Below, piece by piece: positions 30,996 through 43,252 of a DNA stretch of 64,000 nucleotides. How positions within the stretch are numbered: the first letter of the stretch is position 1; each line of letters opens with the position of its first letter. The position numbers were made by a program, and so were the translations under genes. The notes beneath the pieces are model-generated. The model was not told the origin of the DNA and searched no databases. It saw only the letters and a program-made list of their open reading frames with translations. The stretch is from NCBI RefSeq assembly GCF_904849725.1, contig NC_058518.1, forward strand, positions 210,254,741-210,318,740. Direction: 5' to 3'. Origin of the DNA: Hordeum vulgare subsp. vulgare. Taxonomy: Eukaryota > Streptophyta > Magnoliopsida > Poales > Poaceae.

Positions 30996-33255
30996 CGCAG
31001 TGGATATTGTTCGGTTCTTACTTCAAAGATGATTTGATTATATACTAGTATATTTACTTGATGAAAGACAAATCTAAATTATTGAAAGGTTCAAGTAATT
31101 TCAGAGTGAAGTTGAAGATCGTCGGGACAAGAGGATAAAATGGCTACGATATGATCGTAGAGATGAATATCTGAGTTGCGAGTTTGGTACACATTTAAGA
31201 CAATGTGGAAATTGTTTCACAGCTAATGCCACCTAGAACACCATGGTGTGATTGTGTGTGCGAACATCATAGCCATGCCATATTGGATATGGTGTATACT
31301 ATGATGTCTCTTTTCGAGTTACCACTATTTTTTTTGGGTCTCACATTAGAGACAACCACATTCACTTTAAATAGGGCACCACGTAATTCCGTTGAGATGA
31401 CACCGTATGAACTATAGTTTGGAGAAGCCTAAGCTGTCGTTTCTTAAAAGTTTGGGGTTGCGATGCTTATGTAAAAAAGTTTCAGCCTGATGAGATCGAA
31501 CCCAAAGCGGATAAATGCATCTTCATAAGATACCCAAAACAGTTGGGAATACCTCCTATCTCAGATCCGAAAGCAAAGTGTTGTTCCTAGAAACGGGTCC
31601 TTTCTCGAGAAAAAGTTTCTCTCGGAAGAATTGAGTGGGAGGATGGCGGACACTTGATGAGGTTATTGAACCGTCACTTAAACTAGTGTGTATCAGGGCG
31701 CAGGAAGTTGTTCCTCTTGCGCCTACGCCAACTGAAGTGGAATCTGATAATAGTGACCATGAAGCTTCGAGTCAAGTTACTACAAACCTCATAGGTCGAC
31801 AAGGTCATGTACTGCTCGAGAGTGGTACGATAAACCTGTTTTGGACGTCATGTTGTTGGACAACAATGAACCTACAAGCTATGGAGAAGCGATGGTGCGT
31901 CCGGATTTGACAAATGGATGGAGGCCATGAAATCCGAGAGAGGATCCATGTATGAAAACAAAGTGTGGACTGTGGAACAACTAATTGATGGTCGTAAGGG
32001 TGTTAAGTATAGATGGATCTTTAAAAGGAAGACACACGATGATGGTGAAAAGTCACCATTAAGAAAGCTCGACTTGTCGCAAAGATGTTTCGGACAAGTT
32101 CAAAGAGTTGACTATGATGAGACTTCCTCACTCGTAGCGCTGTTAAAAGTCTATTGGAATTATGTTAGCAGTTGCTGCATTATTAAATAAATCTTTCATA
32201 TAGGATGTCAAAACATTGTTTCCTCGATGGTTTCCGTGAGGAAAGGTTGTATGTGATACAACGAGAAGGTTTTGTCGAACCTAAAGCTGCTAACAAATAT
32301 GCAAGCTCCAGTGATCCTTCTAAGGACTGGAGTAAGCATCTAAAAGTTGGAATATGCGCTTTGATGAGAGGATCGAAGCTTCTGGATTTATACAAAGTTT
32401 AGGAGAAACTTGTATTACCAAGGAAGTGTGTGGGAACACTATAGAATTTCTGATAAGTATATGTGGTTGACATATTGATGATCGGAAATAATGTAGAATT
32501 TTGGGAAAGCATGAAGGGTTGTTTGAAAGGAGTTTTTCAAAGGAAAACCTGGATTGAGCTACTTGAACATTGCGCATTAAGATCTATAGAGATAGATCAA
32601 AACACTTAATAGAACTTTCAAATGAATACATACCGTGACAAGATTTTGAAGGAGTTCAAAATAGTTCAGTCAAAGAAAGAGTTCTAGGCTGTGTTATAAG
32701 GTGTGAGTATTGAGTAAGACTCAAGACCCGACCACGATAGACGAAAGGGAAAGGACGAAGGTCGTCCCCTATGCATTAGTCGAAGCCTCTATAGTATGCT
32801 ATGTTGTGTACCGCACCTGATGTGTGCCTTGCCATGAATCTGTCAAGGGGTACTAAAGTGATCCAGGAGTGGATTACTGGACAACGGTCAAAGTTATCCT
32901 TTGTAACGGGTGTACTAAGGAATTTTTCTCAATTATGGAGGTGATTAAAGAGTTCTTCGTAAAGGGTTACGTCGATGCAAGCTTTGACACTAATCTGAAT
33001 AACTCTGAGTAGTAAACCGGATTCGTATAGTGGAGCAGTCATTTCGAATAGTTCAAAATGGCACATGGTAGCAGCATCTATAGGATGACACAGAGTTTTG
33101 TGAAGCACGCACGGATCTGAAAGGTTCACATCCATTGACTAAAACCTCCCTCACAAGCAATACATGATCAAGCCCGACAACTGTATGGGTGTTAGATTCA
33201 TTAGAATCACATAGTGATGTGAACTAGATTATTGACTCTAGTGCAAGTGCGAGAC
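30996..33255 (+). pseudogene. Copia integrase/RT/RNase H remnant, downstream of nested element
   Basis: Continues the Angela/BARE coding region. Integrase parts are VSQLMPPRTPW, then LDMVYTMMSLFELPLFFLGL and TLNRAPRNSVEMTPYEL (31205-31417). RT start is MEAMKSERGSMYENKVWTVE with RWIFKRK (31918-32040). Later pieces resemble the RNase H end. Stops and shifts occur throughout. The polypurine tract AGTGCAAGTGCGAGAC ends at 33255. Confidence 0.8.
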
Positions 33256-35079
33256 TGTTGGAAATATGCCCTAGAGGCAATAATAAATTGGTTATTGTTA
33301 TATTTCCTAGTTCATTATAATCGTTTATTATCCATGCTAGAATTGTATGGATTGGAAACTCAAATACATGTGTGGATACATAGACAACACACTGTCCCTA
33401 GTGAGCCTCTGGTTAACTAGCTTGTTAATCAAAGACGGTCAAGGTTTCCTGGCCATAGACAAGTGTTGTCACTTGATAATGGTATCACATCATTAGGAGA
33501 ATGATGTGATGGACAAGACCTAAACTATGAACGTAGCATATGATCGTGTCAGTTTATTGCTACTATTTTCTGCATGTCAATGTATCTGTTCCTATGACCA
33601 TGAGATCATGCAACTCTCGGACACCGGAGGAATACATTGTGTGTATCAGACATCACAACGTAATTGGGTGACTATAAAGGTGCTCTACAGGTATCTTCGA
33701 AGGTGTTTGTTCGGTTGGCATAGATCAAGACTCGGATTTGTCACTCCATGTGACGGAGAGGTATCTCGGGGCCCACTCGGTAATACAACATCACAACAAG
33801 CCTTTCAAGCAATGTGACTAAGGATTTAGTTATGGGATCTCGTATTATGGGATGAGTAAATAGACTTGCCGGTAACGAGATTGAACTACGTATGTAGATA
33901 CAGATAATCGAATCTCGGGAAAGTAACATACCGATGGGAAAGGGAACATCGTACGAGATTAACTGAATCCTTGACATAGAGGTTCAACCAATAAAGATCT
34001 TCGTAGAATATGTAGGATCCAATATGGGTATCCAGGTACCACTTTTGGATATTGACCAGAGAGTGTCTTAGGTCATGTCTACATAGTTCTCAAACCCGCA
34101 AGGTGTGCACACTTAAGGTTCGATGATGTTTTGGTAGTATTGAGTTATGTATGTTGGTGACCGAACGTTGTTCAGAGTCCCGGATGAGATCCCGGACGTA
34201 ACGAGGAGCTCCAGAATGGTCCGGGGGTACATATTGATATATAGGAAGTCTTGTTTTGGTCACCGGAAAAGTTTCGGGCTCATCGGTAGTGTACTGGGAG
34301 TGCTGCGAGGGTGCCGGGGGACCACCGGGAGCGGTGTGACGACCCAAGAGCCTTATGGGCTATGAGAGGAGGTGAACCAGACCCTAGTGGAGTGGCTGAA
34401 GCCTCTCTCAAAGGCCCATATGGCTAGGAGTGTAGATAAAAGGCAAAAGACCATTAAAAGGAAAGGAAGGAGGAGTCATCCCAAAGTAGTCCACCTCCCT
34501 TGTGGGACGGTGGACTCTTCCTCAGGATTTAGCTGACCCCTTCTCCTTGGAGTAGGGGCCAAGGCTGCCTCCTCCCCTCTCCTCCTATATATACTAGAGG
34601 TTTTTGAAGGTTTTGACAACACAGAAATCATCCACGGCTGCCTCTCTCTCTATATTTGTTTCTCCTTTAGTCTAATTCAGTGGTGCTTAGGCGAAGCCCT
34701 GCTGGATTAGTTCACCACCACCACCACCACGCCGCCGTGGTGGAGAACTCATCTACCTCTCCGCCACTCTTGCTGGATCAAGAAGGCGGAGATCGTCATC
34801 GAGTTGTACATGTGCCAAACGCGGAGTTGCCGTCCGTTCGGGACTAGATCGAGATGGATCTTGATGGGATCGCGGGACGGATAATGACGAGATAGCGGGA
34901 CGGGCTGCGATTTGGATCGCGAGGATGTTCCACTACATCAACTGCCTTGTATACGCTTCCGCTTACTGATCTACAAGGGTATGTAGATTCACTCTCCCCT
35001 CTCGTAGATGATCATCACCATGGATAGGTATTGCTTGTGGTAGGAATTTTTTTTGTTTCCCGTGCAACATTCCCCAACA
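33256..35079 (+). repeat. 3' LTR of Angela/BARE-type element
   Basis: 1824 bp, direct repeat of 18529-20349, ending CCCCAACA. The duplication ATGAC follows at 35080-35084. Confidence 0.93.
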
Positions 35080-36049
35080 ATGACTTGTATCCTGCCTACA
35101 CTACATCAACTAATGAGTTCTGCCATCGACGACAACCATCCATCCTTTGAGGCCATCTTCATTCGGAAGCAAGGCCTCCTTAATCCGACTTCGTGAAAGG
35201 TTAAGTGTCATGAAGGTATCCATTCTGTCACAAACATTTCCTTCCTTGCCATTACACCTTGATATCCCCACCATATTTGCGAATACCTTCACACCTATTG
35301 AGACTAGCTATCCGAATATTGTCGGGCTTCGTGAAAACTTGCACACCATAGTGATACGATGTCATCTTGTTGCATCATTTGAAATATCATATAGTGCAAT
35401 TGCTAGATCGCATGCATATCTTGTGATACTTGTCTCATATGTTTGGTTGAGGCTCAGTAATAATAGTGGAAAGGAAGAGAAGAGCAAAAAAAGTATAAAA
35501 AACTGTCTAAGCAAGAAAGAAAAATCAAAGCTTATAAGCAAAAAAGAGAGTGTATCATGTTTTGTTTGCATGAATAGGTTGAGTGCCAAGTGGTGAATCG
35601 TGCCCAAACATGCAATAAGCTAGCAACTCTCCTTCTGTTTGTGCAACATGAGCTTACTCCTTGTTAGACAGTTTTGTATTGCTCATCCCTATAGTTAAAC
35701 AAGCCCCATTATCCCACCGTGTGTGCTTATTTACTTCCTTCCTAGATATTTGTGACCACTTGCTTTGCATTTTGAGTCCATTGGATATATTTCAATATTT
35801 ACAATCTCTTGGACTTCAATTTTCTTGATATTTTGTGCCACTACCCCACCGAGGTCCACTATAAGCCATTTGTGTAGGTTGTGAGGATTGGACAAGGGTT
35901 TTCACCAATTGCACTCTTTTCCTTACATACATTGTGGTATTTGAATACATCTACCACTTTGAAAATAGTTAACTTTTGTATGTTCATTCCATCTTATTCT
36001 CACACCTTCTTATGTGATTGTATGGATAGGGAGGACACATCTCCTTCGG
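35080..36049 (+). other. Gypsy leader and gag start, copy 2, first part
   Basis: Continues 17246-18528 across the copia insertion. From 35450 it parallels 14910-15510. The gag begins MDREDTSPS at about 36022 and is cut at 36049 by the second copia element. The last 70 bp (35980-36049) recur at 59004-59073, on the far side of that insertion. Confidence 0.65.
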
Positions 36050-36805
36050 ATTTTGTAAGTGCTTCGGGGCACACCAAGGAAGTGGCGGAATACCGAAAGG
36101 AGTTTCGGGAGGCCCCCGCAATTATTGGGGTGCCTCATAGGCCAAGGAGAGGGGACACCACAGACCACCACAAGGCTAGGTGCAGCCCCACATGTGTGCC
36201 CTCTTCGACCGAATGGAGGAGGGCCTCCTCCTAGGGCGTCGGCCAGCCCAACTAGGGTGGCAAGGCACCCAAGTGGGAGGTGCCACCCAGCCCTAGCCGC
36301 CGCCCCACCTTGGCCGCTGGCTCGTAGGGGAAACCTTAGGGTGCCCTCTCCTCTACCCTTCCCCTATATATAGACAGGTAGAGAGAGGGTAGCACGACGA
36401 CATCTTGCCGCGACACTACTCCTGCTCTACCTCGTAGTTCTTCTCCTGTATAAACCGTGCGGCAAAGCCCTCCTCAGCTGTCACCACCATCACCTCACGA
36501 TGCCGTCGTGCTGTCGGAGGACTCGAGCTGCTACTTCACCATCACTCGCTGGATCGAGGAGGTGAAGGCGTCATCAAGCTCTACGTGTGTTGAACTCGGA
36601 GGTGCCGTTCGTTCGGCGCTTGATCGGAAGTTCATGGGATGGATCTTGAAGACGTACCACTACATCAACCGTGTTCTTGAGCGCTTCCGCTTAGCGATCT
36701 ACAAGGGTATGTAGATTCATTCTCTCCTCTCGTATATGTGCATCTCCTAGATCGATCTTGGTGAGTGTAGGAATTTTTTTGTTTCCCATGCAACGGTCCC
36801 CAAGA
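36050..36805 (+). repeat. Copia LTR, 5'-truncated
   Basis: It has the typical LTR end part: promoter CCCTATATATAGAC (about 36361-36374), TTTCCCATGCAACGGTCCCC and the final CAAGA in place of CAACA. The primer site follows directly. Its upstream part differs from the LTR at 18529, so it may be a related family (Angela/Maximus/Claudia group). Confidence 0.75.
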
Positions 36806-36806
36806 G

Positions 36807-36820
36807 TGGTATCAGAGCTA
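36807..36820 (+). other. Primer-binding site (initiator Met tRNA type)
   Basis: TGGTATCAGAGCTA, the best preserved copia primer site in the window, one base after the LTR end. Confidence 0.85.
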
Positions 36821-37407
36821 GGTCTATGCATATATGACATCACAAGTAGAACACAAAGGATTTTGTTGGTGTTGATATTCAGATTGCTTCCCTCCTTAGT
36901 ATTTTCTTGATTCAACGGTATTGCGGGATGGAGCGGCTTGGACCAACTTTACTCGTCCACGTATGAGCGACCGGTTCCATTGATTGACATGTAACTTTGT
37001 TGCATAAGATGGATGGCGGGTGTCTGTATCTCCTACCTTAGTTGAATCAGATTCAACAAAGGAGGTCCTTGTAGAAGGTTAAAAGACAACTTGCATATCA
37101 CCATTGTTGTTTTGTGTAGGTAAGAAGCATTCATGCTAGATACCTATAGCAGCCACATAAAACATGCAACAACAAATTAGAGGACGTTTAACTTGTTTTT
37201 GTAGGGTATGTTGTGATATGATATGTTCAAAGACATGATGATATGTATTTGATGTATGATATGATCATGTTGTAATAGTTAATATCGACTTGCATGTCGA
37301 TGCTATGGCAACCGACAGTAGCCATAGGTTTGTCTTTAGTTATTGTATGACCCGTGTGTCAATTCATTAAGCACTATGTAATGCTTTACTTTATGGCTAA
37401 ACGGTAG
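36821..37407 (+). other. Copia leader, first part
   Basis: Untranslated leader, parallel to 20364-20900. It is interrupted after the GGTAG at 37403-37407 and resumes at 57650. Confidence 0.75.
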
Positions 37408-38268
37408 TGTCTGATTTCGGACTCCGCAAAACCCTAAAGATTGAACTCAGAGGCGTGTAACAAGATCTCTCACGGCCTAACCTCACCTAGCTCTCTACTT
37501 GATGGGAACAGGGAAAAACAGAATACAACAGTTTATCGAGGTTCGGGCCGTTGCGAAGCGTAGAACCCTACTCCTGCTTTGGTGGATTTCTTCTCGTGGG
37601 GACTAGTCGATGAGCTAGTACAGTGTTCGTCGGCCTCCTCAGGCTACGTGGCCTTAGTGGTGTGAAGATGGGTCAGTCAATGGTTCGGGATCCGATCCCC
37701 TTCTACGAAGCAACCTGTCCTCTATATATAGTGGAGGTCGTGGTCCTCTTCCCTTATAGTTTTGGCGGGAAGGGATCCCACAATGGCCAGTTTTGAAGGG
37801 GAACAGGGGAACATGCTTCCGCTATCCAAAAGTGGTCTCCGCCTACAAAGTAGCTGCCAGCGCTACAAGGGCTGGTTCAGGGGTGACGTCTATCCTGCTG
37901 GCGGGCGGCGGCGGCCTTTCACCGTAAGGGAAACCTTTGGATGATGCCTTTGGAACCGTGTTACATCCTTCCTCCCCTTGCACTAAAGGCGAAACTGTCA
38001 CGTCCTGCCGTCTGCTGCTCGTCTATCCTTTCCTTGCATCATCCTTGACTCCTGAGGCCGGGCCTCGCCTCGGAATATCCGCCGCTCCAGAGGGGTCCTG
38101 AGGGGTCCCCCTGCCGGTCTTGACATCGTTCCTCCTCGCGACGCTTGGCCCCTCGTGAGGGCCTTGTACTGAGTGATGCCGGGCCCATTGGTTTTAGGTC
38201 GATGAAGTGGGCCAGCCCTGGGCCGCAGGCAAGCAGTTCTGGGTACCCCTATTCCCAAAACGCCGATA
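37408..38268 (-). repeat. 3' LTR of the 37408-57644 element
   Basis: 861 bp. The plus strand starts TGTCTGATTTCGGACTCC and ends CGCCGATA (CA has become TA). The promoter core CTATATATAG is at about 37723-37732. The purine-rich minus-strand sequence GGGCCCGGGGGCTAC (plus 38269-38283) adjoins it as the polypurine tract. Confidence 0.87.
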
Positions 38269-38647
38269 GTAGCCCCCGGGCCCAAGGCGCGCCATGGTTG
38301 GCTTCTTGGCGAAGCCTAGAGTGCGGCCTGAAGCATTGCGGGCCCTATTTGCCTGCGGTCCAGGCGGCACACGAGTCCAACAGCCTTGTGGCAACGCTCT
38401 CGCTCCTCGAGGCGTCTGGGGTGCGCCAGGCCATGACGGTACAATCCCCAAGAACTGCGCAGGCCATCATTACTCCCGTTTAATGGCACAGGCACGGTCA
38501 GACCACACCCAACAGCCCTCGCGGACGTGATCGCTCGGTGGACAGGTGATGCGACATGGGTGGCAGCGCTCCCGTCAGCCCACCTTGCGACCCTCGTGTG
38601 GTGCGTGACGCTCGCGCTCCCATGATGGTTGGTGGCCGTCGCTCGCC

Positions 38648-38654
38648 TATAAAT
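38648..38654 (+). promoter_or_regulatory. TATA box of the antisense gene
   Basis: CGCCTATAAATCTG on the plus strand, about 175 bp upstream of the ATG at 38826. A C/T-rich leader follows. It drives the strand opposite to the element. Similar boxes occur at 1091 and, weaker, at about 13814 (minus strand). Confidence 0.55.
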
Positions 38655-38825
38655 CTGCCCCACCCCCGCCAGTGGGGAGGCACTGCAATCTTGAGCTTAC
38701 TCTTTGTTTCCTCTGCTCGCCGCGAAAACACCTCTTCTCACCTTCGTCCCTCGTCTTCATTGCCTCCACCGGAGACGGTCTTGGCCAGGGGAAGCGCGCG
38801 GTGCCTCCTGCGCCTTCGTTAGCCC

Positions 38826-39616
38826 ATGGAGGCAACATTGGAGAGCCCTCGGGGCCTCCGCGTGTCCGTCACCGTTGGGCTATGGCCGGTGAGTAAGCCC
38901 CTTCTTGGTATCTCCTTTACTTTTTGCCTCATCAGTTGCTTGGTGGTTGATTTCCTCTCTTCTCCAGCGTGGCCTCCTCCAAGAAGCCGAAGCTTACCGA
39001 GCTTTAAGAGGAGGTGGAGGGGCTGCGGTCCCAACTTGATAGCGCCGAGCCCTCTACGCCGACCGCCATGGCGAGGCGGAGGCCAAGTCGGAGCTGGCGT
39101 CATTGTAGCAGCAGGTCAAGGAGGTGACCACGCTCTCCAGGCTGCCCACGATGTGACGTCGTGTGCCCGGCTGATAATATCACAGCGCGCTAAGCAGTTC
39201 GTGGACATCGCCGGCCGGGCCGCTGCCGCGCCGTGCCGATTCGCGGGAGAGGCCCTGACGCTACCCAATGTGAGGACTGACGGTGGTTACCTCGCCTTCT
39301 TCGAGAAGATACTGGAGGCGCTAGAGGTCGGCATCTCCCAGGTGGAGGAGGAGAATGCGTCCAGGGCACGCGAGCTTCTGGGACTTGCCTTGACGCTCGT
39401 GTTTTCCTACGTGCGCCGCCTCGTCCCGGAGCTTGATCTCCAGCGCGTCATCGAACTAGTGCATGTTGCGCCCGGCGTCCTCTCCGAGACAAAGTACGCC
39501 CACGTGTGGACACCCTGGTGGAGCGGTACGTCCAAGTGCCCGCCTCAAGCGAGGAGGAGGGCCCCGACGCCGAGCCTACTGGCCCCAAGGGTGACGTCGG
39601 CGGGTCCTCCCCTTAG
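38826..39616 (+). pseudogene. Antisense gene, coiled coil plus conserved C-terminal domain
   Basis: The start at 38826 reads MEATLESPRGLRVSVTVG. A likely 79-bp intron follows at 38889-38967 (G|GTGAGTAAG to TTCTCCAG). After it, a coiled-coil frame reads VASSKKPKLTEL, a stop, then EEVEGLRSQLDSAE. The C-terminal block has GYLAFFEKILEALE, ENASRARELLGLAL and VRRLVPELDLQRVIELV, parallel to FFEGVVDSL, SRELSRGALLKVL and EALEELV in the antisense gene at 4901-6815. A shift near 39500 leads to VDTLVERYVQVP and an acidic tail ending at the TAG at 39614-39616. The upstream PF04195-like domain is absent. Broken; function unknown. Confidence 0.6.
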
Positions 39617-40475
39617 GCGTCCTCAGCTTTCGTCTCCTTCCCCTGTAATAGTGGACCAAGAACCTTGCCCGGTTGGGTGTTAAACTTTTGTTTGTTACCT
39701 TCGTCGTTCTCCTTTTCCCTTTGCTCCTGAATTGACGGCTTGCTCGTTTGTGGTCATCGCGGCTTGGCTTCGAGGTTTACGGTCTGTCATTGCCCCAACC
39801 ATCGCTCGGGGATGACGGGGGCCGAGACCCTCAGGAGGTCCTGTCCTCACGAGGCACCGCTTGTGTCGCCGCGCGCTCGGTCGATGGCCTCCTTCCTTGC
39901 TGCAGCTTAATCCTTAGGCTCTGCATCCCTTCATTAGTACGCAAGTTTTTAATTCATTATTAGCTTGGCGTGAAATGAGAGGGTCCCAGTGTGGGCCTGC
40001 GGGGTACTTAGCTCATGGGCTTGCGCCGGTCCATTGCATAGTCCCACCTGAAAAGCTCCTGTTTCGTAGGTGGGATGGGGTGAAGACCCTTTCGGCACTC
40101 TATGTCTGCAGGTCCCGGTCCCACACATTTCCCTGTCTTCATAAGGCGTTACCCGTTACCAAGTTTTTTCCTCATGGCGCAAAGCTCTCACCCGGAGGCC
40201 AGGTGGCCTTGTGACCAGTAAGGCTCCTGAGGCGTGCTTCTCAGGAGCCCCCCATGACACTCGAGCCTCTCTACGTCGTCAGGCCCCAGTCCTACACGTT
40301 TCCCCTCCACCGTTAGGATCACACTTCACAGGGCGGGGCCCCGCAATTCCTGACACCGACCGGAGCTCCCGGACGGTGCAACCAGCGGCGAGTGGCATTA
40401 TGACCAGTAAGGCTCCCGAGGTGGTGCCCAGGAGCCCCCCCTTCTGGCGTTCGAGCAATTCCGCACTCCGTTCCT
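39617..40475. repeat. Tandem repeat region, left part
   Basis: From about 40000 the sequence is built of roughly 200-bp diverged units. Marks are CAGTAAGGCTCC at 40218 and 40407, and CAGGAGCCCCCC nearby. The same unit type continues at 54600-55215, on the other side of the BARE insertion (duplication TTCCT at 40471-40475). No gene is supported at 39617-40000. Confidence 0.65.
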
Positions 40476-42237
40476 TGTTGGGTAACGTAGCAGAAATTCA
40501 AAATTTTCCTATGCCGTATTCAGATCTTCCTATGGAGAGACCAGCAACGAGAGAGGGGAGAGTGCATCTTCATACCTTTGAAGATCGCTAAGCGGAAGTG
40601 TTGCTAGAACACGGTTGATGGAGTCGTACTCACGGCGATTCAGATCGAGGTGTGATTCCGATCTAGTGTCGAACCACGACACCTCCGCGTTCAAAACACG
40701 TGCAGCTCGGTGACGTCTTCCGCACCTGGATCCCGCAAGGAGGAGGGAGAGGATGGGGAAGATCTCTGACAGCACGACGGCGTGGTGTCGATGGAGAGAC
40801 GAGGTCTCCCGGGAGGGCTTCGCCAAGCACCGTGGGAGAGGAGGAAGAAGAAGCGCAGGGCTGCGCCGAGAGAGAGATAGAAAACCATGTCTCCAATGGC
40901 CAAAAACCCCGATATATATAGGGGGAAGGGAGGGTGGTGCCCCCTTTAGGGTTTCCCCCTTGAGGGGGGCGGCAGCCCTAGATGGGGGGAGGGGTGGTGG
41001 TCAGGAGGGGAGGAGGGGGTGGCACACCCCTTAGTGGGCCTTAGGCCCACCTGCGCTAGGGATCCCCCCTTCCCCCTCTTAGGCGGCATGGGATGGGTGT
41101 GGGGGGCGCACTAGCCCACCCAGGGTCTGATTCCCTCTCACACTTGGCCCATGTAGCCTCCTGGGACTGGTGGCCTCTCCCGTGGGCATCCGGAACCCTT
41201 CCGATGGTCCCGACACTTTGCAGGTGGTGCCCGAAACATTTCTGGCGTCCAAACCCATCCATCCTATATATCAATCTTTACCTCCAGACCATTCCGTAGC
41301 TCCTCGTGACGTCCGGGATCTCATCCGGGACTCCGAACAACCTTAGGTAACCTTGTACAAGAAATCCCTATAACCCTAGCGTCATCGAACCTTAAGTGTG
41401 TAGACCCTATGGGTTCGGGAGCCATGCAGACATGACCGAGACACCTCTCCGGCCAATAACCATCAGCGAGGTCTGGATACCCATGATGGATCCGACATGT
41501 TCCACGATGATCTCATCGTATGAACCACGATGTCAAGGATTCAATCAATCCCGTATACAATTCCCTTTGTCTGTCGGTATAGAACTTGCCCGAGATTCGA
41601 TCGTCGGTATACCTATACCTTGTTCAATCTCGTTACCGGGAAGTCTTTACTCGTTCCGTAGCACATCATCCCATGACGAACTACTTAGTCACACTGAGCT
41701 CATTATGATGATGTTCTACCGAGTGGTCCCAGAGATACCTCTTCGTCATACGGAGTGACAAATCCCTATCTTGATTCGTACCAACCCAACATACACTTTT
41801 GGAGATACCCGTAGTGGACCTTTATAGTCACCCAGTTACGTTGTGACGTTTGATACACCCAAAGCACTCCTACGGTATCCGGGAGTTGCACAATCTCACG
41901 GTCGAAGGAAAAGACACCTAACATTAGAAAAGCTTTAGCATACGAACAAACGGTCCAGTGTTATGCTTAGGATTGGGTCTTGTCCATCACATCATTCTCC
42001 AAATGATGTGATCCCATTATCAATGATATCTAATGTCCATGATCGCGAAACCATGATCATCTATTGATCAACGAGCTAGCCAACTAGAGGCTTGCTAGGG
42101 ACACATTGTGATCTATTTATTCACACATGTATTAATGTTTCCTCTTAATACAATTATAGCATGAACAATAGACGATTATCATGAACAAGGAAATATGATA
42201 ATAACCATTTTATTATTGCCTCTAGGGCATATTTCCA
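40476..42237 (-). repeat. 3' LTR of BARE-type element
   Basis: 1762 bp. The promoter core is ATATATATAG at 40912-40921. The inner end stops at ATTTCCA (42231-42237) and runs straight into CTAGAGTCAAT. The last three LTR bases and the polypurine tract are missing. Confidence 0.9.
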
Positions 42238-42251
42238 CTAGAGTCAATATT

Positions 42252-43250
42252 CTAGTTACATTGTGATGTATCGAACACCATAGCATTGCGGTGTTGATCA
42301 TGTTTTGCTGAAGGAAGAGGTTTAGTCAACGGGTCTGCAATATTAAGATCCGTGTGCACTTTACAAATATCTATTACTCCTCTCTGGACCTGGTCCTGGA
42401 TGGAGTTGTAGCGGCGTTGGATGTGCTTGGTCTTCTGGTGAAATCTAGGCTCCTTGGATATTGCAATGGCTCCAATGTTATCACTGAAGAGTGTCATTGG
42501 ACCCGACGTGCTCGGAACCACTCCAAGGTCGGTGATGAGCTCCTTCATCCAAATCCCCTCATGAGCCGCTTCTGAAGCAGCTATCTATTCCGCTTCACAT
42601 GTAGATCTTGCCACGACGTCTGGCTTGCTGCTGCACCAGCTCACTGCCCCGCCATTCAAAACATACATGTATCCGGTCTGTGACTTAAAGTCATCCGGAT
42701 CTGTGTCGAAGCTAGCATCGGCGTAACCCTTTACGACGAGCTCTTCGCCACCTCCATAAACGAGAAACATCTCCTTAGTCCTTATCAGGTACTTGAGGAT
42801 ATTCTTGACCGCGTTCCAGTGTTCCATACCGGGATCACTTTGGTACCTGCCTACCAAACTTATGGCAAGGTTTCTATCAGGTCTGGTACACAGCATGGCA
42901 TACATTAGAGAGCCTACGGCTGAAGCGTAGAGGACATTACTCATCTTCTCCCGATCTGCTGCCGTGGTTGGTGACTGAGTCTTAGTCAATCTCATACCTT
43001 GCAAAACTGGCAAGAACCCCTTCTTTGAGTTTTCCATATTGAACTTCTTCAATATCTTGTCAAGGTATGTACTTTGCAAAAGACCTATGATGCGTCTTGA
43101 TCTATCTCTATAGATCTTGATGCCTAATATGTATGCAGCTTCTCCAAGGTCCTTCATTGAAAAACTCTTGTTCAAGTAGGCCTTTATGCTCTCCAATAAC
43201 TCTATATTATTCCCCATCAATAATTTGTCATCCACATATAGTATGAGGAA
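42252..43250 (-). pseudogene. pol: RT palm and RNase H of BARE-type element
   Basis: Starts at the RT active site (LYVDDKLLMGNNIELL near 43240), with the fingers and first palm half missing. Then come SMKDLGEAAYILGIKIYRDR, ASAVGSLMYAMLCTRPD and the RNase H part YADASFDTDPDD, with SQTGYMYVLNGGAVSWCSSK. An in-frame TAG lies near 42582-42584 after STCEAE; the frame then continues IAASEAAHEGIWMKELITD and LFSDNIGAIA to 42252. The stop and the missing N-terminus inactivate it. Confidence 0.85.
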
Positions 43251-43252
43251 AG

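Larger units (their letters stand above)
18529..35079 (+). mobile_element. Angela/BARE1/WIS-type copia retrotransposon
   Basis: Complete, with LTRs at 18529-20349 and 33256-35079 that begin TGTTGGAAATATGCCCTAGA and end TTCCCCRACA. The target duplication is ATGAC (18524-18528 and 35080-35084). The initiator-Met-type primer site at 20351 is worn (TGGCATCATGAGC) and the purine tract AGTGCAAGTGCGAGAC precedes the 3' LTR. The coding region is full of stops and is split by the Fatima-type element at 22919-30990. It is an old, non-functional insertion. Confidence 0.93.

Noticed and set aside
36050..36200. Start of a complete copia LTR at 36050
   Set aside because: No TGTTGG-type start is present and the sequence begins mid-LTR, so it is truncated.
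38826..39683. A single uninterrupted 285-codon plus-strand protein
   Set aside because: The first 47 codons span a likely intron and the wrong frame of the coiled coil. The protein-like frame changes at about 38968 and again near 39500, so I annotate a broken gene instead.
40530..40903. Open frames like METWFSISLSAQP on the minus strand, recurring at 46361, 48286, 50211 and 52142
   Set aside because: They repeat because the LTR repeats. They sit around the LTR promoter and do not keep a conserved protein beyond nucleotide similarity, so they are not genes.
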